Origin: WJMB01 sp964581465
GTDB taxonomy: Bacteria; RBG-13-66-14
Direction: 5' to 3'
Length of the DNA stretch: 45,241 nt
Assembly: GCA_964581465.1 (NCBI GenBank)
Contig: CAZOOP010000032.1
Coordinates: 1-45,241 of the forward strand
In this document: one piece after another, positions 7,196 to 16,752 of the stretch
How positions within the stretch are numbered: position 1 is the first letter of the stretch
How the letters are laid out: each line of letters begins with the position of its first letter
The notes under the pieces: generated by a model
Seen by the model: the letters and a program-made list of their open reading frames with translations, nothing else
The model's database searches: none
Told to the model about the DNA's origin: nothing
Translations under genes and position numbers: made by a program

Positions 7196-8677
7196 ATGCC
7201 GACCCACGAGCCGGAGTCACGGACCCATAGCCGAGCCTGGCGCCTGGCGGGCCTGATCGGCCTGCTGCTCGTGCTGGTTCTCTTGCTGAGTCAGCTCCCG
7301 CTAAAACCCTTCGGCGACGACTACCTCATCTTCCAGGATGATCCCCGACCCGGTTTTTTCAGCTTCCTCAGCCAGCACCACCCCTACAGCCCCACCTACT
7401 ACCGGCCGCTGCTGCTGGTTTTCACCAACAACGTCCAGTACCTCTGGGGCACGGCCTCCTGGCCGGTGCATATCGCACATCTGCTGCTGCATCTCGGGCT
7501 GGGGCTGCTGGTCTACCGGGCGGCGCTGCGGCTCGAGCTGGGAGTTCGCGTAGCGGTGATCGCCGGACTCTGGACCCTGGGTTCCCAACTGGTAGCGCAT
7601 CCGGTCCTCTCACTGGACACCTTTCCCCAACTGGCCTTCACTCTGGCCGGTTGGGGTTCGGTCTATCTGCTCTACCTAGCGTTATGGAAGGCGCCCTCCG
7701 GCGGTCGCAGGCTCCTGCTGACGGCGCTGTCCGTGCTTACCCTCCTCACCGCCCTGCTCAGTCGCGAGAACGCCCTGGGCTTCGCACCGGCTCACCTTTT
7801 CTTGATCCTAGTCTATTACATCAAAAGACCCGACGAGCGACGTCGAACCGTCTGGTTCGCCCCAGCGCCGCTGATCATTACCGGGATCTACTTTTTGCTG
7901 CGCTCCGGGGTCATCGAGCACACCGTGCTCAGCGTCCAGTTCGCCCTGGGGTCCAACCTACTGCTCAATCCCGCCAAGGTCGTCGCCGCCGCGGTGAGTC
8001 CGGTCTCCACCGCGGCGGTTTACTACGACTTCGCCCGTGGCCAGTGGCTGACGCCCCTGATCGCCGCCGCCCTCTCGGCGGCCCTCGTCACGCTGATCGC
8101 GATCGGCCTGCGACGCTCACCCCGCAGAGGAACGGCGGCCGTCCTGGCGTTGCTGCTCTTCGCCGTCGTTTCGCCCCTGCTGTTTCTCAGGCACATCAGC
8201 GAGCTCTACGCGTACGCCGCCCTTCCCGCAATAGCACTTATCGGGGCGTTCGGCCTGGACTCCCTGGCCTCCACCCTGAAACGAAAGCGAGGATACATCC
8301 TCTGCGCTTTCCTGGTTCTACTGCTGAGCATCAACCTGGCCGGTGTGGTCAGCAAGGCGGGATTGCTCCGGAGCAACGGCGAGGATGCCGAAAGGCTCCT
8401 CGACCAGCTCGAGACCTATCATCGTCGGATGGAGCCCGATGAGGTGTTGCTGCTGGTCGACGAGCCGCCGTCCCGGCCCGCATACTCGATCTACCACGTC
8501 CACGGCTTCCGGCTGATCGATTACGGTATTGCCCTGCTGCCCATCCTGCCCCGGCGTTACGACTACATCTGCCAGATCGTCCCCGAGGAGAAGCTGGAAC
8601 TCTGGGACCCCGGCTCCGGATTAACTCTGCTGACGGTCGATCCGGAAACACTCGAGGTGCTGCCCTATTCCGAGTAA
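7196..8677 (+). CDS. Polytopic membrane protein, GT-C glycosyltransferase-like
   Basis: The product has 493 residues; the ATG at 7196 follows AAGGTG at 7185-7190. The first membrane helix (about 16-36) is followed by FGDDYLIFQDD, the acidic loop typical of GT-C glycosyltransferases and of the O-mannosyltransferase/TMTC-like group, then YYRPLLLVF, HIAHLLLHLGLGLLVY and about nine more hydrophobic helices up to about residue 390. A soluble C-terminal stretch of about 100 residues follows. GT-C enzymes transfer sugars from polyprenyl-phosphate donors on the outer face of the inner membrane; the acceptor cannot be guessed here. The gene stands alone between MITE copy C and repeat R2a. The assignment rests on topology and the DD loop. 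Confidence 0.75.
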   Translation: MPTHEPESRTHSRAWRLAGLIGLLLVLVLLLSQLPLKPFGDDYLIFQDDPRPGFFSFLSQHHPYSPTYYRPLLLVFTNNVQYLWGTASWPVHIAHLLLHLGLGLLVYRAALRLELGVRVAVIAGLWTLGSQLVAHPVLSLDTFPQLAFTLAGWGSVYLLYLALWKAPSGGRRLLLTALSVLTLLTALLSRENALGFAPAHLFLILVYYIKRPDERRRTVWFAPAPLIITGIYFLLRSGVIEHTVLSVQFALGSNLLLNPAKVVAAAVSPVSTAAVYYDFARGQWLTPLIAAALSAALVTLIAIGLRRSPRRGTAAVLALLLFAVVSPLLFLRHISELYAYAALPAIALIGAFGLDSLASTLKRKRGYILCAFLVLLLSINLAGVVSKAGLLRSNGEDAERLLDQLETYHRRMEPDEVLLLVDEPPSRPAYSIYHVHGFRLIDYGIALLPILPRRYDYICQIVPEEKLELWDPGSGLTLLTVDPETLEVLPYSE

Positions 8678-8714
8678 CGGAGAGAGGCGTCCTGGAAGGT
8701 CATTGCACGTAAAA

Positions 8715-8940
8715 GTGTTCATTTAGCCTGCCGTTATTACTTGTTGTTATACACTTAGGCGTCGACGGCGATCTGCTCTCAGTGCAAATACAGGCGCGCT
8801 GATATCCAGGATCGTTATGGAAAGGATCAAATCCGTATTAGCCGCCACTTGTCGACCAACCGTTCTGTGACAGGTAACCGATAATCACCTCTATTATCAA
8901 CTGGATACAATCACAAACAGGTCCGAAGAGGACCTACTCT
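8715..8940 (-). repeat. Repeat R2, copy a
   Basis: Read on the minus strand it aligns over its length with 26981-27217, and over part with 15900-16100 and 35551-35815. Shared landmarks are TCTTCGGACCTG, TTGATAATAGAGGTGATTAT, CCTGTCACA and, at the other end, TAAATGAACAC. It is full of stops in all frames. A conserved GATAAT...ATTATC inverted repeat lies inside. Confidence 0.75.
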
Positions 8941-9068
8941 CCCTAGATTATTGCTTGTAGTCTTCGCCATTATCACGCCGCCGCTTTCTGACGACAGTTC
9001 TCGACTGTTTAATCAAGCCGGCACTGCTTAGGAAACCAACCGCAATCAACCGACCACAAGTCCTCATG
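8941..9068. other. Gap between repeat R2a and the shared terminator; nothing recognised
   Basis: No coding frame or repeat match was seen, apart from CCCTAGATTATT at the left edge, which recurs near 41716 beside MITE copy F. Confidence 0.4.
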
Positions 9069-9106
9069 AAACGGGGAGCGGCTCCGAGCGGACCGCTCCC
9101 CGTTTT
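9069..9106 (-). terminator. Terminator of the cyclase/AAA/TPR gene
   Basis: A perfect 13-bp stem, AAACGGGGAGCGG (9069-9081) and CCGCTCCCCGTTT (9093-9105) with an 11-nt loop. On the minus strand the stem ends in TTT. It starts about 30 bases after the minus-strand stop at 9136. With A/T runs on both sides it could work in both directions. Confidence 0.85.
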
Positions 9107-9135
9107 ACACGGATTCGTCTGGTTTCGCTTCCGGC

Positions 9136-12100
9136 CTAAGCCTCCGGCAGCAGACCCATCCGGCGCAGGCGGCGCTCGAAGCCGCGGCGTCGGCTTTCTT
9201 CGCCGATGTTGCCGCTGATCCGCCGAAAAAGCTCCTTGGCGGTATCGACGTATTCGCGGGACTTGGTTGGCTCACCCAGCAGCACGTAGAGGCGGCTGAG
9301 CAGCCCGGCGGTCTCCAGGCGCTCGGTGGCGTAGGGCAGCTTGTGGAAGAGCTCGTCGGCGCGGGCGACGGCGTCCTCCAGACGCTTGCGCTCGTGTTCG
9401 CTCAGCGGACGCCGTCGGGCGATCTGGGCCAGCACCTGGAGCTCGGTCCGCGCCAGGTCGTCCTCTGCGGCTTCGCTGTAGAGGTCGTCGAGTTCACTCC
9501 AGGCCTCCCGCTCGCGACCGCGGAGGGCCAGGAAGCGCGCCAGGTCCAAGCGGGCCTCGATCAGGTTGGAGCGCGCGCCCAGCTCGGCGAAGATCTCCAA
9601 GGCCAGGCGGTAGTGCTCCTCGGCGGCGGCGAGGTCGCCCAGCTCCTCGGCCACCCGGCCCAGCCCGTCGTGGGCGTAGCCGTCGCCCAGGCGGTTGTCG
9701 ATCTGGGCGTTGAACTCCAGGTAGCGTTCGAACCAGCGCCGGGCCTCGGCGTAGTCGTTGAGGCTGGCGTAGGCGAAGCCCAGGTTGCAGCAGTTGACGG
9801 CCTGGCCGAAGCGGTCGCCGCAGCGGCCGCCCATCTCGTATGACTTGTTAAGATAATCAATCGCGATATCAAAGTTGCCGTCGACGTACTCGCCAGCGCC
9901 GATGTTGTTGAGGGTGGTCAGGATGCCGCCCAGGTTGCCGTGCTTCTCGTAGAGCGCCAGGGTCTTGGCGTTGTACTCGCGGGAGGCCTCGAGGTCACCG
10001 AGTTCGTCGATGACGGCGGAGTGGACGCTGTAGAGACGGGCCAGGATGGTCTCGGCCTCGGCGTCGTCGCGCTCCAGCAGATCGTAGATGATCCGGGCCT
10101 CCTCGACCAGCTCCATGGCAACGGTGTAGTCGCCCTCAAGGTACTTGAGCCAGCCGCGACTCAGGCGCACCCGGACCTGGGGCAGGCTGACGGGCAACTC
10201 GCGCAGCAGCTCCTCGGCGGTGCGGTACTCCTCACGGGCCTCGGTGTAACGGCTGGCCGACTGGTTGGCGTTGCCGATGTGCTCGTGGACCTCGGCCCGC
10301 TCGACGTCGTCCCCGGCGCATCCGATGGCCGCGGCGTAGCGCTCCAGGGCCTCGTCGATGCGGCCGGTGTCTGTCAGCACCCGCCCGGCGCGCAGCAGCG
10401 CCTGATAGCGCAGGGGGGGGGCATCGGTGAGCTCGATGACCCGGGCGAGGAAATCCAGGGCCTCCTCGTTGGCGTAGATCGAGGCGGCGTGTCTGCCGGC
10501 GCGCAGATAGAACCCGGCTGCCCGATCGTCCTCGCCGGCGGCGGCGTAGTGATGGGCCACCAGGGAGAGGTAGGACTCGAGGTGTTCGGCGTAGTGCTCC
10601 TCGACCCAGCGGGCGGTCTTGTGGTGCATCTCCCGGCGCACCCGCTTGAGGATGCCCCGGTAGGCGGTCTGGTGGAGCAGGTTGTGCTTGAAGATGTACT
10701 CGAGGTCATCGGCGAAGAGGGAGTCCAGCCGTCGGGTGATCAGCTCGCGCCGCTCCAGGTCATACAGCTCGCCGTCGACGGAGAGTCGCATCAGCGCGGC
10801 CACGATGCGCCGCCAGAAGACCTCGCCGACGACGGCGGCGGTCTGGATGACGCGGCGGCCGTTCTCGGGCAGGCTGTCCAGGCGGCTGCGCAGCACATCC
10901 TCGATGGTGTCGGGCAGGTCGATGGCGCGGATCTCGCGCTGGGCCGTCCAGTGTCCCCGGTTGCGCAGGATCAGGCCGCGATCGATCAGACTCTTGATGA
11001 TCTCCTCGACGAAGAAGGGGTTGCCGGCGGCGCGCTCGACTATCAAACCGCGCTCCCCCTCGCCCAGCTTGTCGATGGTCAGCAGGGAGCGCACCAAGGT
11101 TTGGGTCTGCTCCTCGTCGAGCTGGCGTAATTCCAACGAACGGGCGTTCGGACGCTGAGACAACCAGTCCAGCGCCTCGGCGACGCGATCCTGGCCGTCC
11201 CGGGTCGGTCGGGTGTTGATAATGAACAGGATCGGTGAGCGACGCAGGCTCCTGAGCAGGTGGCGCAGCAGCTCCAGGGTGGCGCCGTCGGCCCACTGCA
11301 GGTCCTCGATGAGGATGACCAGGGGCTGCTCGGCGGCCAGGGCGCTCAGAATGCGCTCGCAGACCAGGTGGATCTGATCACGCAGGCGCTGACCGCTCAG
11401 CTCGGGCCGACCGCCGCCGGACCCCAACAGGGTCAGCAGCGCCGGCAGGGGATCGAACTCATCAGCGTAGACCTCAGCGCAGCAGTCGCTGAGCCAGGTC
11501 TCCAGGCGCGGTCGCATCTCTTCGGGCTCGCTCTCGTCGCCGACGCCGAACAGGCGGCGCAGCACCTCGGCGACGGGGTAGTAGGCGGGCGAGTCGCCGT
11601 AGACCAGACAGCGGCCGTGGAGATAGGCGGCGCGCGGACCCAGGGCGTCGATGAACTCCTCGACCAGGCGGGTCTTGCCGATGCCGGCCTCGCCGCGGAT
11701 GACGACGCAACGGACCTCGCCGCGACCCGCCGCCTCGGCGAAGGTGTCCTCGAGCAGGGACAGCTCGCTCTCGCGACCGATCAGCGGTGAGCTGAGACCG
11801 GGCACGCCGCGCAGCTTGCCTCGGATGCGCCGCCGACGCAGGGCGCGATAGCGCCGCAGCGGTTCGTCGAGGCCCTTCAGCTCCCGGGGCTCCAGCTCGG
11901 CGAACTCGAAGACCTGTCGGGTGCGCCGGTAGACGGCCTCACTGACCACCACGCCGTTGGGCAGGCCGCTCTCCTCCAGACGGGCGGCCACGTTGACGGT
12001 GTGGCCGAAAACCTGATGGGCCCGGCCCGGCGCCCGGGACTGCCTGGCGACGATGACCTCGCCGTAGTGGACGCCCACCCGGACGGCCAGCTCAAGCTCA

Positions 12101-12474
12101 TGACGGGCCGCGAACTCCTTTGTGGCGTTGATGAGCTCCAGCCCGGCGGCGACGGCGCGCTCGGCGTCATTCTCGTGGGCTCGGGGTACACCGAAGACGG
12201 CCATCACGGCGTCGCCGATGAACTTCTCCACAATGCCCTCGGCCCGGGTGACGCGCTCGGCCAGTTCGCCGAGGAGACGATCGACGAGGTCCTTGGCCTC
12301 CTCGGGATCGCTGGCGGCCACCAAACGGGTGAAGTTGCAGATATCGGCGAAAAGCACCGCCACACGGCGGCGCTCCTCCTCCACCTGGACGGCGGTCAGC
12401 GGCGCGCCGCAGCCGCCGCAGAAGCGGACGCCGTCGGCGTTCTCGAAGCCGCAGAGCTGGCAGCGCTTTGTCAT
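9136..12474 (-). CDS. Zinc ribbon / class III adenylate cyclase / AAA ATPase / TPR regulator
   Basis: The product has 1112 residues. An N-terminal zinc ribbon (Cys5, Cys8, Cys19, Cys22) precedes a class III nucleotide cyclase domain (about 35-210). Both metal Asp are present (FAD44 and IGD88), as are Lys84 (EKFIGD) and the transition-state Asn161 and Arg165 (VNVAARLE), so it looks catalytically competent; cAMP is the expected product. Next comes an AAA_16-type ATPase with Walker A GEAGIGKT (261-268) and Walker B VILIEDLQWAD (386-396). The C-terminal half consists of TPR helices (about 640-1090). This order is a known signalling architecture in many bacteria; the ligand or partner bound by the ATPase/TPR part is unknown. 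No good Shine-Dalgarno is visible upstream. The gene is transcribed alone. Confidence 0.92.
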   Translation of the reverse strand: MTKRCQLCGFENADGVRFCGGCGAPLTAVQVEEERRRVAVLFADICNFTRLVAASDPEEAKDLVDRLLGELAERVTRAEGIVEKFIGDAVMAVFGVPRAHENDAERAVAAGLELINATKEFAARHELELAVRVGVHYGEVIVARQSRAPGRAHQVFGHTVNVAARLEESGLPNGVVVSEAVYRRTRQVFEFAELEPRELKGLDEPLRRYRALRRRRIRGKLRGVPGLSSPLIGRESELSLLEDTFAEAAGRGEVRCVVIRGEAGIGKTRLVEEFIDALGPRAAYLHGRCLVYGDSPAYYPVAEVLRRLFGVGDESEPEEMRPRLETWLSDCCAEVYADEFDPLPALLTLLGSGGGRPELSGQRLRDQIHLVCERILSALAAEQPLVILIEDLQWADGATLELLRHLLRSLRRSPILFIINTRPTRDGQDRVAEALDWLSQRPNARSLELRQLDEEQTQTLVRSLLTIDKLGEGERGLIVERAAGNPFFVEEIIKSLIDRGLILRNRGHWTAQREIRAIDLPDTIEDVLRSRLDSLPENGRRVIQTAAVVGEVFWRRIVAALMRLSVDGELYDLERRELITRRLDSLFADDLEYIFKHNLLHQTAYRGILKRVRREMHHKTARWVEEHYAEHLESYLSLVAHHYAAAGEDDRAAGFYLRAGRHAASIYANEEALDFLARVIELTDAPPLRYQALLRAGRVLTDTGRIDEALERYAAAIGCAGDDVERAEVHEHIGNANQSASRYTEAREEYRTAEELLRELPVSLPQVRVRLSRGWLKYLEGDYTVAMELVEEARIIYDLLERDDAEAETILARLYSVHSAVIDELGDLEASREYNAKTLALYEKHGNLGGILTTLNNIGAGEYVDGNFDIAIDYLNKSYEMGGRCGDRFGQAVNCCNLGFAYASLNDYAEARRWFERYLEFNAQIDNRLGDGYAHDGLGRVAEELGDLAAAEEHYRLALEIFAELGARSNLIEARLDLARFLALRGREREAWSELDDLYSEAAEDDLARTELQVLAQIARRRPLSEHERKRLEDAVARADELFHKLPYATERLETAGLLSRLYVLLGEPTKSREYVDTAKELFRRISGNIGEESRRRGFERRLRRMGLLPEA

Positions 12475-12684
12475 GACTGGTATTCTGATCGTTCTTGCGT
12501 ACGGTGGAGGTTATAACGGGGTAACTAGCTAATAGTTTAGCATACCCGGCACGGGTTTGCGCTCACGCTCAACCCCGGCTTTCGTGTCGCTCGGACGAGA
12601 CGCCTTTTCCGGAATAGCAAACGGCCGTCCGAGCGGCCGTCCCGAGTTCGACAACAATGACTGGTTGATTCTTTCTGATACTGC
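12475..12684. terminator. Gap with hairpin downstream of the DUF5916 gene
   Basis: ACGGCCG (12621-12627) and CGGCCGT (12634-12640) form a 7-bp stem with a 6-nt loop about 45 bases after the minus-strand stop at 12685. On the minus strand it is followed by TTTGCTATT. It is a plausible but weak terminator. The rest of the 210-base gap shows nothing. Confidence 0.4.
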
Positions 12685-14909
12685 TCAGAACTGCAGCAGG
12701 TAATCCATTTTCAAAAAGACGCCCTGGTTGATCAGCTCGAAGGCGGTTGGCGTGTCCTCGCGCCACTGCTCATAGGCCAGATAGAGGTTGGAATCGGGCA
12801 GGTACTCCCAGGCGGCCAGGGCGCGGAAGGTGTAGATGTCGTTTCGGCTCGAGCCCTGGGTGAACAGGCGCAGGTAGAACTCCCGACTGAAGAGGTAGTT
12901 GGCGGTGGCGGTCCAGATCAGCACGTCGTAATCCTCGACGGGCTCCCCGGCGTAGCCCGTTGAATCCTCGGAGAAGCTCCAGTCGTAGAGGTCCAGCTCG
13001 GCGCTCAGGCTCAGCGCCGAGATCGGGCGCAGGGTGAGGTTCAGGTAGCTGGAGAAGAGTTCACCCACGGCGCCGCTGGAGAAGTCGATCAACTCGCCGT
13101 AGAGGCCGTGGACGTGGGCGCTGATCATCCCGCTGTAGGGTGTGTTGAACCAGGGAACGAGGTAGTGGTAGTCTTGAAAGCCCGTCGCGGGGAAGAGCCA
13201 GTCGCGGCCGTAGCCGCCCTCGAGGCCGAAGAGCCAGCCGCCGTTGGTCATACTGGAGAGCTCCAAACCGTACTCCTGCATCGCCGGGGCCCAGCCCCAG
13301 TTCCAGTGCAGGTTGCTCCGGCCGAAGACCCAGAAGCTGCGCAACAGGGACGCGGAGCCCAGGTTGAAACGCAGCCGGCCGTGAAGATTGGCGTTGTGCA
13401 GCCCGAAACCCGAGGTCCACATGTAGCCGGTCTGATCGAGGTCGAAGCCGGCGGTGAAGTGCTCATAGTCGATTCCGGCGTCAAAGACCTCGCCGGTGTA
13501 ATCGACCTCGGCTCCAACGGCGTGGTGATCGGCGAAGGCGTTGCCGGTGTTGCGGCTGTCGAAGCTGCCCACGGCCATCCCGGCCAGGTTCCAGGCGCCG
13601 CCGTCGCCGAAGTAGAGGTCGAAATCCAGGGCGTAGGAGGCGTAGTCGTAGCCGGGCAGTCGCTCTCCGGCTGCGGTTTCCACGGGCCGGGTCAGGCGGG
13701 TGGCGTCGGCCAGACCCAGGTAGCCGCCCGGGGTCAGGTCGTGGGTCAGCCGCAGGACACCCCAGTCGCTCTCGGGCTCGGCGGCCAGGTCGGTGACGGC
13801 TTCGCCGGTGTGAGCGTAGAAGGCGCCGTAGCCGACGGGTCCGCTTTTACCGGTCAGGCGTCCCCCGGCGATGATCTCCGAGTCGGTGTAGAGACCCCGG
13901 GAGTCGAACAGGCGCTTGCCGATGCGCCTCGAGTGAAAGACGGTGAAGTACGAGGTGGAGAAGAAGTTGGCGTTCTCCAGGAAGAAGGGCCGGGTTTCGG
14001 AGAGATAGACCTGGTCACGGCCGATGACGTAGTGGTCGGGGTCGAGATCGATCTCGGCGTAGTCGGGCAGCACGGCGCCGGCCAGGTTGAGGCTGCGGCT
14101 GATGTCGAAGTCCAGCACCAGGCCGCCCAGGGCGTCGAGGCGCTCGGCGTCGTCGCCGGTCAGTTGCGGGTAGTCGCGATAGTCGGCCTTGGCGTAGGGC
14201 GTCAGCTCCAGGCCCAGGCTGTCGGCCACCCCGGAGATACCGCTCAGCGTCGCCGCGTACTCGGTGTAGAACATGTTGGCCGTGTAGGGCAGCGGGGCCG
14301 GGTAGGTCTCCTCGTGCTTGCGCCGAATCACGCGACCGGCGTTGAAGATCCAATCGCCGCCGGACCCGGCGTCGAACTGGAAATCGGAGAAGGGCAGGGC
14401 GAACTCGGCGCTCCAGCCCTCGGCTGTTCGGGTCGTGGCCATGTCCCAGTGGCCGTCCCACTGTCCCGAGGCCCACTGGGCCCGGTTGGTGTAGAGCTGG
14501 TAGAGCTTGACCCCGGCCGGGTTGGTGCTGAAGTAGTAGAGCAGGCGGCCGTCGCCGCCGGGCGAGAGGTAGAGGTCGACGTTGTCGTCGGTGCCCACTC
14601 CGGTGTCGCGGCGGGAGAGGCGGGCGATGATCCCGGCGGGCTCGGAGTCGCGGCAGTCGAAGGCCACGTAGAGGGTCTGTTCGTCGTAAACGAAGGCCGT
14701 CCAGTCAGCTCCGTCGAGGGAGCCCCGGGGTCGGGGTCGCGCTGGGTGTAACCGGTGAACCAGTCGGCCTCGGTCCAGCAGACGTCATCCAAAACGCCGT
14801 CGAGGATGGGGGCCTCGGCGGCGCGTCGGGCTTCCAGGGCGGGAGCGTCCGCGGCGGAGGCCGTCAGGGGCAGCAGTAGCGTTAGAGCAGCAAAAGGGTT
14901 ACACCGCAC
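12685..14909 (-). CDS. CBM9-like/DUF5916 outer-membrane protein, interrupted by one frameshift
   Basis: The minus-strand GTG at 14909 follows GGAGG at 14920-14916 and encodes a signal peptide (CNPFAALTLLLPLTASA). The CBM9-like start follows (PILDGVLDDVCWTEADWFTGY, then QRDPDPGAPSTEL). The expected continuation DWTAFVYDEQTLYVAFDCRD is present but in the next frame. Loss of one base around 14703-14718 splits the gene, and the remaining open frame begins at the ATG at 14667 (660 residues). The rest is intact: YLSPGGDG, FSDFQF, DYAEIDLD and SETRPFFLENANFF, all typical of DUF5916 proteins, then many barrel strands to a C-terminal YLLQF. The protein is expected in the outer membrane with an unknown carbohydrate- or polymer-related role. 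Its start overlaps the end of the PadR gene, so the two are coupled. An assembly error is as likely as a real mutation. Confidence 0.8.
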
Positions 14910-15505
14910 GAGAAACCTCCATCGGGCGCTCCGCCGCCGCCCTTTATCGATTCGGCGGCTTCGCTCTCGGCCAGGGCTTCGAGTTCGTCCACCGTGCCGC
15001 GGCACCACTCGACCAGGGCCCGCTTGAGGGCGATGCCGTAACGCAGGGTCATCCGGGCGTAGGCGTCGCGGATGTCGTCGCCGGTGTGTTTGTCCAACTG
15101 GCGCTCCAGGCGCTCGATATCATCGACCTGGCCTTGGCGGTAGTCCCCGATGAGCTTGAGGCAGTTGGCCGGATCGATCAGGTGGCCGTAGCGCAGCTTG
15201 AGCAGCAGCTCGATGCGCAGGGGGATGGTCCCGGCCGGTCGCTTGAGCCATTCCACAAGCTCGGCGCGGCCGCTGGGGGTCAGCTCGTAGACGGTGCGGT
15301 TGGGGTGGCGCTCCGTGGACGCCTTGCGCTTCTCGGCCAGGCCCTCCTTGGCCAGCTTGTGCAGGATGGGATAGATCTGGCCGTAGGATTCGCTCCAGAA
15401 GTAGATCTCGTTGGCCTCGAGGGCCTTCTTGATATCATAGCCCGTGCGCGGCGCTTCGGAGAGCAGGGCCATGATCGCGTACTTGGTTTTGTTGTGCTGG
15501 GCCAT
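14882..15505 (-). CDS. PadR-family transcriptional regulator
   Basis: The product has 207 residues. The ATG at 15505 is preceded on the minus strand by GGAGATAT. An N-terminal winged helix carries the PadR signature: TKYAIMALLSEAPRTGYDI, then FWSESYGQIYPILHKLAKEGL and RTVYELTPSGRAEL in the wing. A C-terminal coiled helical dimerisation region (about 90-180) follows. PadR proteins are usually repressors that bind near their own promoter and respond to small phenolic or hydrophobic ligands. The last 28 bp overlap the start of the DUF5916 gene, whose ribosome site lies inside this gene, so the regulator probably controls that outer-membrane protein. The tail after about residue 185 is low-complexity and may be a consequence of the overlap. 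Confidence 0.9.
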   Translation of the reverse strand: MAQHNKTKYAIMALLSEAPRTGYDIKKALEANEIYFWSESYGQIYPILHKLAKEGLAEKRKASTERHPNRTVYELTPSGRAELVEWLKRPAGTIPLRIELLLKLRYGHLIDPANCLKLIGDYRQGQVDDIERLERQLDKHTGDDIRDAYARMTLRYGIALKRALVEWCRGTVDELEALAESEAAESIKGGGGAPDGGFSCGVTLLLL

Positions 15506-15533
15506 TTGTATATCTCCAAGATAGTGACAAGCT

Positions 15534-15564
15534 GATATGTATCAAAAAGAGACACGCCTGTCAA
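15534..15564 (-). promoter_or_regulatory. Promoter and possible operator of the PadR-DUF5916 operon
   Basis: On the minus strand a perfect -35 TTGACA (15564-15559) is followed by a 17-nt spacer and TACATA (15541-15536). A dyad GATA-NN-TATC (15534-15543) covers the -10 hexamer and is a candidate site for autorepression. The promoter is well supported; the operator is a guess. Confidence 0.55.
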
Positions 15565-15795
15565 GGGTTTTGCTCGTACTCCACCCGTTGCCATTTTCGC
15601 GATGGATTCACTGGCGCTGTAAGGTCGCCCTAGACTCGCACGGGTATCATATCGGACGGCGTGAAAAGCGGCGGTCGGGCGGGATGCTCTTCGTTGACCT
15701 GCCTGGAAGTCAGCGTACAGATGGGGTCGGGCGCCATGGAGTTGGGATAAAACACCTGCCCAGTCGTGCTGAAGATAGACAGCGGTAATCCGTTA

Positions 15796-16100
15796 GGCGT
15801 AATGTAACCTGATTGGAACAAATCAGGTTGATTGGGATCGGCTTGCTGATCCGTTATTGACTCCCCGGAAACACGCCATTTAGGAGCAAGCGCTCAAAAA
15901 AGATAACCTTACTACTTGTTGTTATAGCACTTAGGATTTAGTTGCCCCTGATGTGCAGTATGCTCATATGTGCTGTTATCTTGTTTTCTGCTAAACACGC
16001 CATTATCTGCCAATCAGTTGATAGCTGCCCGTATTGTGCCAGGGATCCAGTGATCATCACCTCTATTATCAACAGGGTACAATCACAAGTCTGTCCGGTG
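15796..16100 (-). repeat. Mosaic repeat R2-R3, copy b
   Basis: Minus-strand copy. 15796-15870 is the 75-bp R3 block (TTCCGGGGAGTCAATAACGG at its start), aligning without gaps to 27236-27310 and 36151-36225. 15900-16100 is an R2 block sharing TTGATAATAGAGGTGAT with the others. In one frame R3 reads DPNQPDLFQSGYITP, hinting at decayed coding sequence of unknown identity. Similarity to the 27310-27440 stretch may extend weakly down to about 15630. Confidence 0.65.
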
Positions 16101-16110
16101 TGGGTGTAAG

Positions 16111-16500
16111 ACCCCTTGCATGATTGGCCCCGTCGGTGATTGCAAGCGCCTGTCAGCCTTGTAGAGCCGATGAGATCACGAAGTGTTCATCAACGCCCTT
16201 CCCCCATCGCGACTTTCTAGGTCATGGATTAGCTCCGCCTCGCTGTGGTGAACCCCTCGGATGCCCGGCATCCCAGCTCCGGCGCAGAGGATGATCCCGA
16301 CCAACGAGCCGTCTCCCGCCCAAGCGCGGCGAAGCCGGTCGAGTGCGACGATCTCCCAGCCCCTCACCAATGCTAATCGCTACTATAATCATCATAACAT
16401 AATCAAGTGACGACTTACTTTTGGGCTGCGATAGAAGGCGGACCGCTCGCAGTGAACCATCGGCGTTTAGCAAACCATCCAACCACGCTGTGAGCATAGC
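16111..16500. other. Gap before tRNA-Leu; no gene assigned
   Basis: Minus-strand open frames at 16176-16370 and 16222-16515 have no recognised family and no good ribosome site. I do not call them genes. Confidence 0.4.
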
Positions 16501-16508
16501 ACCCGGCC

Positions 16509-16551
16509 TTGACACTTCGCGCCCGGCGGCGTATATTACTCAACCGTTGAG
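16509..16551 (+). promoter_or_regulatory. Strong tRNA promoter with a palindrome at the start site
   Basis: Perfect -35 TTGACA (16509-16514), 17-nt spacer and TATATT (16532-16537). The expected start point falls in a perfect 13-bp palindrome, CTCAACCGTTGAG (16539-16551), which ends five bases before the mature tRNA. Confidence 0.8.
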
Positions 16552-16556
16552 TGTGC

Positions 16557-16643
16557 GCCGGAGTGGTGAAATGGGTAGACGCAGGGGACTCAAAATCCCC
16601 CGGACCTCGGTCCGTGCCGGTTCGAGCCCGGCCTCCGGCACCA
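16557..16643 (+). tRNA. tRNA-Leu (anticodon CAA)
   Basis: A class II tRNA with a perfect 7-bp acceptor stem (GCCGGAG with CTCCGGC), D-arm, anticodon loop CTCAAAA on a GGGGA/TCCCC stem, a long variable arm, T arm GCCGG-TTCGAGC-CCGGC, discriminator A and an encoded CCA end. The long variable arm and CAA anticodon specify leucine (codon UUG). Confidence 0.96.
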
Positions 16644-16679
16644 ACTCCCAGTGACAGTCACTCGGTGGTAAAGAAAAAA

Positions 16680-16706
16680 ACAAGGGGACCTCTCGGGGTC
16701 CCTTGT
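16680..16706 (-). terminator. Terminator of the CofE-like gene, also downstream of tRNA-Leu
   Basis: An inverted repeat (ACAAGGGGACC and GGTCCCTTGT, one bulged G) is followed on the minus strand by TTTTTTTC, an excellent terminator for the gene ending at 16753. It also lies 37 bases after the tRNA on the plus strand, where its T-run is weaker. Confidence 0.8.
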
Positions 16707-16752
16707 TCATATCCTCCAGCAGCCCGATACAGCGGAAGCGGGCCTGCGAACC

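Noticed and set aside
13108..14751. 547-codon plus-strand frame opposite the DUF5916 gene
   Set aside because: It is an antisense shadow with Val/Gly/Ala-rich translation and no ribosome site.
16176..16515. Minus-strand small frames upstream of tRNA-Leu
   Set aside because: They overlap each other in different frames, lack ribosome sites and resemble no family.
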